Source: Sulfidibacter corallicola (GTDB lineage: Bacteria > Acidobacteriota > Holophagae > Acanthopleuribacterales > Acanthopleuribacteraceae). Taken from it: a stretch of DNA of 64,000 bases. The notes beneath the pieces were generated by a model that was given only the letters and a program-made list of their open reading frames with translations, did not search any database and was not told where the DNA came from. This document shows positions 56,540 to 64,000 of this stretch, in pieces (position 1 is the stretch's first letter; every line of letters begins with the position of its first letter). A program made the position numbers and the translations under genes. The stretch is from positions 8,364,256 to 8,428,255 of the forward strand of contig NZ_CP071793.1 of the NCBI RefSeq assembly GCF_017498545.1, in the 5' to 3' direction.

Positions 56540-58063
56540 TTGTTGGATTACGCCCAATACGATGCCCTCGGCCTCGCCGAGCTGGTTGCCCGCGGAGAAG
56601 TATCCCCTTCGGAATTGGTCGAGGCCGCGATCGCCCGAATCGAACGTCACAATCCCACCCTGAATGCAGTAGTGACCGACATGTTCGAAGAAGCGCGACG
56701 GGTTGCGGCCGGACCGCTTCCGGAAGGCCCGTTCAAGGGGGTCCCCTTTTTGTTGAAAGACCTCGAAACGGTGGTGAAGGGGGTGCCCATGAGCATGGGG
56801 AGCCGCGCCTGTGCGGGATATATTCCCGGTCAGGACAGCGAGATGGCGCTGCGTTTGCGCCGATCGGGCCTGGTGTTCGTCGGGAAGACCAATTGTCCTG
56901 AATTCGGGTTGATGGGCGTGACGGAGCCCGAGCTTTGGGGCCCGACCCGAAATCCTTGGAACCCGGAGCACACGCCGGGCGGGTCCAGCGGTGGTTCGGC
57001 GGCCGCGGTGGCGGCGCGGTTCGTTCCCTTCGCCTCGGCCGGTGACGGTGGCGGCAGCATTCGCATTCCCGCGTCGTGCTGCGGTTTGGTGGGGTTGAAG
57101 CCCACCCGCGGACGTGTACCCCTGGGCCCGTTCAACGGCGAGCTCTGGAGTGGCGCGGTGGTCAGTCACGCCTTGACGCGGACGGTTCGCGATTGTGCGG
57201 CGATGCTCGATGTGCTGGCCGGAGCCGACGTGGGCGCACCCTACGAGATTCCGCCGCCTGAGCGGCCTTTTTTGGAGGAGATCGGCCGCGAGCCGGGATC
57301 CCTCCGGATCGCGTACACCACCCAATCGCCGCTGGGGGCGCCGGTGAATGCGGCCTGCCGGGAAGCGGTGGAACAAACGGCGAAACTATTGGAGAGCCTG
57401 GGTCACGAGGTTGCGGAGGATGCGCCCGACTACGACGGCCACTTGTTGGCCGAGTGTTACGTGACCATGTACCAGGGCGAGGTGGACGCCAGCCTTCGCA
57501 AGTTGGAAAAGGTGTTGGGGCGGCGAATTCGACCGGGAGACGTGGAGCCGGCTACCTGGGCCCTGCGCGTCATGGGGCGAAAACTGACGGCGGGTGATTT
57601 CGCGTTCTACAAATCCCACTGGAACGAGCCCACCCGTGCCGTGGGGCGTTTTTTCGAGGAGTACGATCTCTTTCTGACACCGACCCTGGCCGCACCGCCG
57701 CTCCGCGTCGGTGAGCTGGCCATGCCCGGATTCGAGCGCGTGGGTTTGAAGATCATCAATCGACTCGGGCTCAGCGGGTTGCTCAAGCGCAAGATCAAGG
57801 TGGAGAGTCTCAAGAACCTGGCCAAAATGCCGTTTACGCAGTTGGCCAACCTGACCGGCGTGCCGGCCATTTCCTTACCGCTCCATCGGGTGGGCGACTT
57901 GCCGATCGGGGTGCAGTTCATGGCGCGCTTCGGCGCCGAGACGACCCTGCTCCGCCTGGCCGCGCAACTGGAAACCACCGACCGTTGGCAGAAGGGCGAA
58001 CCTCGGATGGTGGCGGCGGAGGCCGGCGCAACCGCGGTTTCTGAGGAGAGGATTTCTTCGTAG
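56540..58063 (+). CDS. Amidase-signature family amidase
   Basis: About 507 residues. The Ser-cisSer-Lys triad is intact: Lys in PFLLKDLETVV, cis-Ser in TPGGSSGGSAAAVA and Ser in GDGGGSIRIP. It hydrolyses an unknown amide. I chose a TTG at 56540: AGGAG lies 7 nt upstream, and the resulting N-terminus (LLDYAQYDALGLAELV) matches the usual family start. An ATG at 56477 would add 21 residues and has no good ribosome site. Family length fits. Isolated gene. Confidence 0.9.
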   Translation: MLDYAQYDALGLAELVARGEVSPSELVEAAIARIERHNPTLNAVVTDMFEEARRVAAGPLPEGPFKGVPFLLKDLETVVKGVPMSMGSRACAGYIPGQDSEMALRLRRSGLVFVGKTNCPEFGLMGVTEPELWGPTRNPWNPEHTPGGSSGGSAAAVAARFVPFASAGDGGGSIRIPASCCGLVGLKPTRGRVPLGPFNGELWSGAVVSHALTRTVRDCAAMLDVLAGADVGAPYEIPPPERPFLEEIGREPGSLRIAYTTQSPLGAPVNAACREAVEQTAKLLESLGHEVAEDAPDYDGHLLAECYVTMYQGEVDASLRKLEKVLGRRIRPGDVEPATWALRVMGRKLTAGDFAFYKSHWNEPTRAVGRFFEEYDLFLTPTLAAPPLRVGELAMPGFERVGLKIINRLGLSGLLKRKIKVESLKNLAKMPFTQLANLTGVPAISLPLHRVGDLPIGVQFMARFGAETTLLRLAAQLETTDRWQKGEPRMVAAEAGATAVSEERISS

Positions 58064-58084
58064 GTGCAGGGCCGTTTACATGTA

Positions 58085-58268
58085 AGTTCCTTTTTACCAA
58101 TGAGTCGCCGCCCAGGCCGGGGGCCGGATTGCCGGTGGTCCGGCACACCGGCCACCGAGTTTCAGGTGGGTAACTAATCGAAGCGAATCGTTTGGGAGTT
58201 CCCGCATTTGTGAGAGGGGCGTCGTTGCAGTAGGTGCCGGGCCCGCCCAGGGCGCCGGGCCGACATTT
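58085..58268 (-). repeat. Dispersed repeat copy C
   Basis: The reverse complement matches 16580-16745 nearly throughout (TTCGATTAGTTACCCA, GGTGGCCGGTGTGCCGG, GGCGGCGACTC), and the 58170-58268 part also matches 16298-16400 in the same direction. It lies just after the amidase stop. Confidence 0.8.
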
Positions 58269-59019
58269 TTCGACGAACTCCCCGCACATCCGCCTTTTTA
58301 GGTTTTTATCTTTATCTTCGAGCTTTACAGAGTTTGTTACATAAGAGCCGCGAACCAGCGGGCAAACCCGCTCGATTTCGAGAAAGAAACAGCACACTTG
58401 GTTTCTGGCGAAGGGCCATGGGTCGTTCATCCGAAAAATTTAGCAGGAACGCATGAACATCGGAAACCAGGAAAGGATCGGCATTTGGTGTCACATTATG
58501 GTCCTGCTTTTCCTGGTTTCGATCATTCCTGCCTTCCTGATCAAGATTTGACGACGGCAAGACCCTGCTCAGGTTGAATGCACCACTTTGTTTCAAGAGA
58601 GTACGCAGAGATTACGGAGTTTGGCTCGGTGTGGCTTCAAGCCGTGCTTCTATCGTGAAGTAAAGCGTGAGTTATTTTTTACAATTTGCGTAAGTAAGGT
58701 AGAAAATGAGATTTTTTGACGGAGGCCCCTCAAAAGGCCGGCGATGTCCGGAGCCGTCTTGTGGGCTCCCAGCGGGGTCTCGGTGATCTCGGTGATTCCG
58801 ATGCCTTGCGTTCCTCGAAGCCATGTTGGACTGCGCTCAGTTCCTCCGATTTCCGAGACGCGGCTTCGTGTTTTCCAAGCTTGGGCAGGCCGTGCCTCCG
58901 CAACCTTCGTGTCGATCTGAACATGTCACACCTCATGATATGTGTGGGGCCGAATCTACGGCCCCCCAAGGGTTCCATTCGTCCTTGCCACTGTCGTCCG
59001 CCGTGTGCGGCTGTGGCGA
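58269..59019. other. Gene-free region with a hairpin behind the CesT-like gene
   Basis: No gene is supported across about 750 bp. GGGGCCG-n6-CGGCCCC at 58946-58965 is a perfect 7-bp stem located 54 bp past the stop of the leftward CesT-like gene and is probably its 3' end structure, though it lacks a T tract. Confidence 0.45.
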
Positions 59020-59553
59020 TCAGGCCATGTTCATGAAATGAACCAGATGGTCGGGGGCGTGTCCGCTCATGGCGGGTGCCGGCGCGTAATCCGAAGCCTG
59101 GGGGGCGGGTGCCGCCGGTGCCGAGGGCTGGGGCGCGTTGGCCGCATCGCGGACCGTTTGTTCGAGTTGGGTTCGCAACGATTTGGTCGTCTCGATCAGG
59201 TTCTGGACGATGTTGTTGAAATGGTTCAGCTCGGTACCCTCGATGGCGTGGGTGTAACACAGGACCATTTCGTTGGACTGGGGGTCGATCGCCAGACTGG
59301 CGCCGCGGGTATCCTGCTGAAACAGGTTGAATGTCAACGCTTGGCGGTAGAACAGTTCCTGTCCGCTCTCCGGCAGATCGACGACCGACAGGTTGATGAA
59401 AAATTGATCGCTGGTGGGAGTGGTGGAAACGACGAGCTCGACATCGTCCGCAACGAGCGTGCAGCGGCCGTCTTCGTCCAGTGTCAGCGGTTCCGCCGAA
59501 CCCTGACTCAGCTCGTTCAACCATTGATTGATCTGTTGTGCCTGGATGCTCAT
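59020..59553 (-). CDS. CesT-like type III secretion chaperone
   Basis: 177 residues; AAGGAGA precedes the ATG. Residues 1-130 have the helix-strand layout of CesT/Tir-type class I chaperones: LTLDEDGRCTLVADDVELVV, FFINLSVVDLPES, then LFYRQALTFNLFQQDTRGAS, SNEMVLCYTHAIEGTELN and a final helix (LIETTKSLRTQLEQ). Such chaperones dimerise and bind an effector's N-terminus before export. The C-terminal ~45 residues are an Ala/Pro-rich tail. No effector or apparatus gene is adjacent. The neighbours on the same strand are the diiron-type protein (434 bp upstream) and nothing downstream. Confidence 0.75.
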   Translation of the reverse strand: MSIQAQQINQWLNELSQGSAEPLTLDEDGRCTLVADDVELVVSTTPTSDQFFINLSVVDLPESGQELFYRQALTFNLFQQDTRGASLAIDPQSNEMVLCYTHAIEGTELNHFNNIVQNLIETTKSLRTQLEQTVRDAANAPQPSAPAAPAPQASDYAPAPAMSGHAPDHLVHFMNMA

Positions 59554-59987
59554 GAGGGTCTCCTTATACGGTTCACGAAAATCTTGGAAATACGCGAAGG
59601 GTCGACTGTCGCGGGGTAATGGATCTCGGGGACCCCTGCCCCTTGCAGCGCCCTGAAAAACGAAAAGGACGGTTCCGTGCCATTTTCCGGCTGGAGCCGC
59701 CGTGTCGAAAGCGCTCCGCCTCGATGCCTTGCACACATCCTATGACTCAAATGTGGAGAAAGTTTGTCGCAATTGAGGAATTTCACGGTTTGGGGGATTT
59801 GTGGGGCTCGCGTTCGGCCGCCGTGGACGATGGAGGCCACCGCGCTCGTCCCGAACGCCGGAATCCTCGACGACGCAAGGCATCGGGCCATGGCTCCGAT
59901 CTCCTCGAGGGTGTCGCGTTCAGGCATTGGTTCCGGGGATCGCGATGACAGGGTTTGCACTGGTTCGCCTGAAAATTCTCTGCAATG
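59554..59987. other. Gap between the HDO-like gene and the CesT-like gene
   Basis: About 430 bp with no supported gene or clear terminator. It carries the ribosome site and presumably the promoter of the CesT-like gene. Confidence 0.35.
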
Positions 59988-61238
59988 TCAAGAACCTCCG
60001 GACGCGGACCAGAGGTGCATGTCGTCGATGTTGGCGTTGAACCCGCGTTCGAAGGTCTTCATGGCCGCCCGCAGGACCTTCAGGAATTGCTGAAGCTTCG
60101 ATTCGTGATCGATGAACTTCCGGATCGTGTCCGCCACCATTTGGAAATGCCCGTCATCTCCGCCGTCGAATTGAATGTGAGAGGCCAGGAAGCGGCAGGC
60201 CTTTTTGGGTTGATCCACGCCCCAGTTCGCGATGGCGCGATGCAGGCCCTCCATGAACGAGGGCGGCAGGTTGGCGGTGATTCCTTCCGTGGCCATGGAG
60301 CAGGCCAGGAACAGAAGCGAATCGCGATGGAACCCGATGGTGCTTTCCTGGACCATCATGAACTCGTTCGTGGCCGAGTCCGGCAGCATTCGGTGCTTCA
60401 CGTAGGCCACGTCTTCACCCAGGTGCTCCAAGTCGTGCTCGATGACCAGCTCGTGGTTGATTTCCCCGCGCATGTGGTTCATGAAATGATCGCGGATATC
60501 GTCCTGGGCGGCGTAGGCGATGGCGCGGGCGGCGAGGCGGGTGCTTTGGCGCACGTACTGGTGGAGGTTCTGCAGGGAGCGGACGTATTGCTCGCGGGAA
60601 ATGGTACCGCCGGCGATGGCGCGGTACCAACTGCCTTGGTTGAAGCGTTCGAGCCAGCGTCGGTGGGTCTCGATGATTTCGTGGATGAAGTGCTTCTTCA
60701 AAGTGGCGCGGATCTTACCGTCACAGGTTTCGAAAGCGCGGAGCGTGGCGAGGTCCATCTTGGCGGCGAACGCCTCGAAGGTGGTGCCGTCGATTTTGAC
60801 GGGCTTGAGGTGGGTGAGCGGGGCGAGATGCAGCACCGTGGCCAATTCATCTTCGTCGGGCGGCAACAGGACGACCACGTTCTTGAAACCCTCGATTCGG
60901 CCACGGCGCAGGGCCAGGTAGGCGAGACCCGCCAGCGTGTCGGGGGTGTCGTAGTCAGTGGCGATACAGATGCCGTTGAGAAACAGGGTCGGTGTGAGGG
61001 CCGCTTCGGGGAGGCGAATCAAGGCGTCGAAACGACCGTTGGCGGCAGGCGAAAGGATGGCGGTGCCGACCCAGGTGTCGCGATCGAAAAGGGAGATCGT
61101 GAATTGCCGCTCGTCGGGAATCGGAAGGAGCGGAGAAAAGGCCCAGCGTCCGTGATGTAGGGTCGACGGATTGACGTATGCCGATTCCTTGAGCGAAAAG
61201 TGTGGGGCCGGTGTCTGTGAGGTCATTGCAGTCGTCAT
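59988..61238 (-). CDS. Heme-oxygenase-like diiron (HDO) protein with extra N-terminal domain
   Basis: 416 residues; AGGAGG lies 9 nt before the ATG at 61238. Residues about 175-410 form an all-helical heme-oxygenase-like domain of the iron-containing redox enzyme type. Likely metal ligands are the Glu/His of GEINHELVIEHDLEHLGED (about 255-273), the Glu of MATEGITANLPP (about 315) and the His, Asp and His of SHIQFDGGDDGHF (about 350-362). These fit the diiron HDO pattern (UndA, BesC, CADD relatives), which oxidise amino acids, fatty acids or similar. The N-terminal ~170 residues are alpha/beta (FLNGICIATDYDT, GFKNVVVLLPPDEDELAT) and I do not recognise them. Substrate unknown. Confidence 0.75.
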   Translation of the reverse strand: MTTAMTSQTPAPHFSLKESAYVNPSTLHHGRWAFSPLLPIPDERQFTISLFDRDTWVGTAILSPAANGRFDALIRLPEAALTPTLFLNGICIATDYDTPDTLAGLAYLALRRGRIEGFKNVVVLLPPDEDELATVLHLAPLTHLKPVKIDGTTFEAFAAKMDLATLRAFETCDGKIRATLKKHFIHEIIETHRRWLERFNQGSWYRAIAGGTISREQYVRSLQNLHQYVRQSTRLAARAIAYAAQDDIRDHFMNHMRGEINHELVIEHDLEHLGEDVAYVKHRMLPDSATNEFMMVQESTIGFHRDSLLFLACSMATEGITANLPPSFMEGLHRAIANWGVDQPKKACRFLASHIQFDGGDDGHFQMVADTIRKFIDHESKLQQFLKVLRAAMKTFERGFNANIDDMHLWSASGGS

Positions 61239-61969
61239 GGTCGTGTGCCTCCTGGATGATGGTGACCTGATCGAGAGAATCCTGTTGAGGACTTGGCTGA
61301 TCCCAAACGGGAATAGAGTATTGGGAAATGCAGGAATATTTACTGTAACTTTCTCTAAACAAAGATAATGAGAGTAGTGTGACCATGGCGGGACAGGCCC
61401 GTGGGGCCGAACTCGCTCATTTGATGGGTTTCCAGATGTCGGAAATGTCGTTTCCGCGTCGGGGCCTGTTCGGGCATGGTGTCCCGCGACCGGTTCCGCT
61501 GCTGGGACGGCTTTGGCGGAGGTTCCGTCTTGGCGGGTTCTTCGGTCGGTTCGTTGGTGGTGGCCCCGGATCGGTGCTGGTACGATCGCGGGCACAAAGG
61601 AGACCGAACCAGGATTTGGGGTAGGGGAATCGTGGCGGCGCGGATTCCATGAGTTGGGGGGCTCCGATGTGTTGATGGCAATCTAGGAGTCGAATGTGGA
61701 GAAAAAAAGGCGGAAATGAGGAAAAGAGATGGAACCTCGCCTCCTCCCCAACGATTCGGAAATCAAGTGCCATCGCGGGCTGGGAACCGTGGACGCAGAT
61801 CGGTTTGACTCGCCCGCCCCGGTTTGGAAATCCGTTTCGGTAGCTCCACTGAATCCGTGCGGATCGTCACCGGCTCGCCGTTCGATGTGAGCGACATGCC
61901 CTCCCAACGGCGCATTCGTGACTCGATGCCCGGCTCCCGGGTTCCGGCGTCGCATGTTCCGGATCGCTG
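61239..61969. other. Gene-free region between the HDO gene and the receptor gene
   Basis: About 730 bp. Frames here are short or low-complexity (Gly/Arg-rich), without ribosome sites. I see no terminator directly after the receptor stop. Confidence 0.4.
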
Positions 61970-64000
61970 TCACGGATCGGAAAATCGGTACTGGACACCC
62001 ACGAAAAACCAACGCCGGTGACGCGGCAGTTCGCGCACCACGTCTCCCTGGGGATTCGTGCCGAGTCCCACGCCGAGCGCCGGCGAGGCATACGCCTCGT
62101 CGAAGAGGTTGGTCACGGTCACGTCCAGGCTCAGTCGATCCGTCGCGCGCAATCCGAGCCGTGTATTGACCACCGCATACCCGTCCTGTCGTTCGAGGGC
62201 CTCCATGCTGCCCCGGTAATACCCGTTGAGGTTCCAATGGAGGTGATCCCATTGGCGGTGAAGGACCACACTGGCGTTGTTTCGCGCGATGAACGCTTCC
62301 GGCCGTTCGCTACCTGCGGCGGCCTCCATGTCGGTCTCCGTGTCGAAAAGGTGGGTGAAGTTCACTTTCAGCCGGGTGGTGTCGTCGACGAGCCATTGCG
62401 CGGAAAGTTCCAGGCCCTGGGTGTCCTGGGTTCCGGCATTGGCGAACAGGTTCGCCGGGGACCCGGGGGTGGCCTCGGGGTTGGGCACCAAGGTGATCAC
62501 GTCGTGCATGTGCGCGGTGTAGAGGTGCGTGGCGAAGGTGAGCCGGCTGGAAATGAATTCGTACCCGAGTTCGTAGCTCTTCACGGTCGTCGATTGCAGA
62601 TCGGGATTGCCTTGGGACACCAGGTTGTTTTGCTCGAAAAGATCGGCCAGGCCCGGTCCCCGGAACGCCTTCGCATAGATGAACCGCAGCACGTGGCGCT
62701 CGCTGGGTTTGTGGATGACCGACAGTCGCGGGCTCACGTGGTTTCCACCGTATCGGAAATCGTCCCATCGCAGGCCGACCAAGGCCTTGGTTCGCGTGCG
62801 AATCAGTCTGGAGAACTGGGCGAACAGGCCGGTGGTGCGCTGCTCCTGGTTGTCGATGAACCACTGTGATTCATCGAAAAAGGTGACGATCTCGCCGAGG
62901 TATTGGGGTGGGTCCGCGAGCAAGTCGTAGTTTCGCTGGGCCGTGGCCAGGGGATTCTCGGCCCTGGCCGTTTCCGCGCCGAACACCAGGTGCGAGGGCC
63001 CTTCCGGATCGTATTCCAATTCCAGCTTGGATTCGATGAGCCGGTACTCTTGGATCGGTCCCCCGAAAAAGTGATCCGCTTGGGCGAACGCCACGCCGCG
63101 CGGAAGTGGGGAGTGCAACCCTTCGCGTTCGGCCCATTGGCCGTCGAATCGGAGTTGTGCTTTCAGTGCCGCGTTAAAACGATGGGTGAAAGCCAGGCTG
63201 CCCAACCACGAATGCGTTTCGTCCCGATTGACGTTCGGCAGGATCCCCCCCGAATAGAGGTAGTAGTCTTCGAGTTCGCGATTCTGGTACTTGAGCGACG
63301 CATGGATTTTTTCTTGAAATTGAAGGTGCAGGTGCAGGTCCTGGCCGGTGCGGGGATCGCGGAAGGACGCCAGCTCGGGGTGCTGATCGGCGGCGATACC
63401 GTTGAAACTGGAGTGAGGATTGAAATCGACGAAGCGCTCGCCGTCGTCTTCGTGGAAGCTGTAGAACAGTCCCCAACTGAGGTCCGCGTCGGTCCGTGAA
63501 TCGTGGTACCGAACCACGGCTTCACGCCGTTCGTGGCTCCCGGCCGAAACCTCCAGGGCCTTGCCCGTCTTGTGGGTGATCAGGTTGATGACACCGGCGA
63601 TGGAGTTGGAGCCGTACAGGGACGAGGCCGGGCCGCGCATGATCTCGACCCGCGCCAAGTTGCGCACGTCGATGAAGCGCAAGAACAGCGATGCGGTGTT
63701 GTTGTGGAGGTTGTTGAGACGTTGCCCGTCCAACATCACCAGAAAATCGTTGCCGAACCCTGCCGAACCGCGCGCGATCGTGTAGTCGAGCTGTCCGTCG
63801 ATGGTCGTGTTGATCTCGCTCTGCATGCCGGGCACGTAGTTGAACAACTCGCTCAGGTTCCGGATACCCATGGCGCGAATCTCGTCACCGGAAAACACCG
63901 TGATCGCACCGGTCGCCTCGGACAGTCGCGACGCCCTCTTTTCCGCGATGGTGATGACCAGACTGTCCATATACTCCTGAAAATCGGACAACGTGGTGAT
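61970..64000 (-). CDS. TonB-dependent outer-membrane receptor, N-terminus beyond window
   Basis: At least 676 residues; the frame is open to the last base, so the signal peptide is missing. The plug domain starts just inside the window: a TonB-box-like DSLVITIAEKRASRL, then TVFSGDEIRAMGIRNLSELF, NYVPGMQ, and VEIMRGPASSLYGSNSIAGV. Most of the rest is a beta-barrel, ending in the terminal strand RRWFFVGVQYRFSDP with an aromatic near the end. It takes up an iron complex, vitamin or carbohydrate through TonB/ExbBD. No transporter gene is next to it within the window. It is on the same strand as the HDO-like gene. Confidence 0.92.
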   Translation of the reverse strand: MTTLSDFQEYMDSLVITIAEKRASRLSEATGAITVFSGDEIRAMGIRNLSELFNYVPGMQSEINTTIDGQLDYTIARGSAGFGNDFLVMLDGQRLNNLHNNTASLFLRFIDVRNLARVEIMRGPASSLYGSNSIAGVINLITHKTGKALEVSAGSHERREAVVRYHDSRTDADLSWGLFYSFHEDDGERFVDFNPHSSFNGIAADQHPELASFRDPRTGQDLHLHLQFQEKIHASLKYQNRELEDYYLYSGGILPNVNRDETHSWLGSLAFTHRFNAALKAQLRFDGQWAEREGLHSPLPRGVAFAQADHFFGGPIQEYRLIESKLELEYDPEGPSHLVFGAETARAENPLATAQRNYDLLADPPQYLGEIVTFFDESQWFIDNQEQRTTGLFAQFSRLIRTRTKALVGLRWDDFRYGGNHVSPRLSVIHKPSERHVLRFIYAKAFRGPGLADLFEQNNLVSQGNPDLQSTTVKSYELGYEFISSRLTFATHLYTAHMHDVITLVPNPEATPGSPANLFANAGTQDTQGLELSAQWLVDDTTRLKVNFTHLFDTETDMEAAAGSERPEAFIARNNASVVLHRQWDHLHWNLNGYYRGSMEALERQDGYAVVNTRLGLRATDRLSLDVTVTNLFDEAYASPALGVGLGTNPQGDVVRELPRHRRWFFVGVQYRFSDP

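Noticed and set aside
61379-61624. 81-aa Gly/Arg/Phe-rich frame
   Set aside because: Low complexity, no ribosome site, between two convincing genes.

Overview
The window looks like a chromosomal segment of a large-genome, moderately high-GC, Gram-negative bacterium, most likely an Acidobacteriota member. This is inference. It rests on a secreted VWFA-related protein of the type expanded in Acidobacteria (26.6-28.1 kb), several outer-membrane proteins (Gcw_chp, FadL, TonB-dependent receptor), an ECF sigma factor paired with a Ser/Thr kinase, many large multidomain signalling proteins, and an orphan NRPS. A marine Holophagae-type relative such as the Acanthopleuribacter/Sulfidibacter lineage would fit, but no rRNA or other marker is present to prove it. 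I saw no tRNA, rRNA, CRISPR array or replication origin.

Layout. 0-8 kb: the 3' end of a large TPR-GAF-SpoIIE phosphatase signalling protein, then a leftward set made of a dCache chemoreceptor, a Gcw_chp outer-membrane protein, a 165-bp tandem repeat and a membrane-anchored TPR protein. 8-14 kb: an accessory island. It holds a visibly AT-rich three-gene cassette (34-aa peptide, 281-aa unknown protein, MACPF/perforin-like protein) that ends in a clear terminator, followed by an IS3-family element sitting against a truncated IS1634-like transposase, a small membrane protein and a 74-bp scar of the same IS3 element. 14-20.7 kb: arylamine N-acetyltransferase with an ArsR-rhodanese repressor, divergent from a DUF2938 membrane protein across a palindromic operator, then dispersed repeats with a 15-bp minisatellite, a GNAT enzyme, a secreted amidohydrolase and a glutathionyl-hydroquinone reductase. 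20.8-26 kb: a single-module NRPS of odd architecture, with remnant C, A, PCP, degenerate E-like and terminal C-like domains.

26.6-36 kb: secreted or envelope proteins (VWFA-related, PD40 propeller, FadL porin), a DUF2071 protein and a BtuF-like binding protein. 36-46.5 kb: signalling, with a 1375-aa NtrY-like histidine kinase translationally coupled to a small secreted protein, an HPt-REC-REC-GGDEF diguanylate cyclase, a DUF922-Sel1 membrane protein and a six-TM methyl-accepting protein. 46.6-56.2 kb: a lone ParA ATPase, secreted repeat-domain proteins, and an ECF sigma factor with a Ser/Thr kinase. 56.5-64 kb: an amidase, a third copy of the dispersed repeat, a CesT-like type III chaperone, a heme-oxygenase-like diiron protein with an extra N-terminal domain, and a TonB-dependent receptor cut by the window end.

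The most novel item is the 8.9-10.9 kb cassette. Its MACPF protein and its unrelated-looking partner both end in the same pentapeptide, SNPFG, with the serine encoded by different codons. This suggests a two- or three-component pore-forming system with a shared C-terminal tag.
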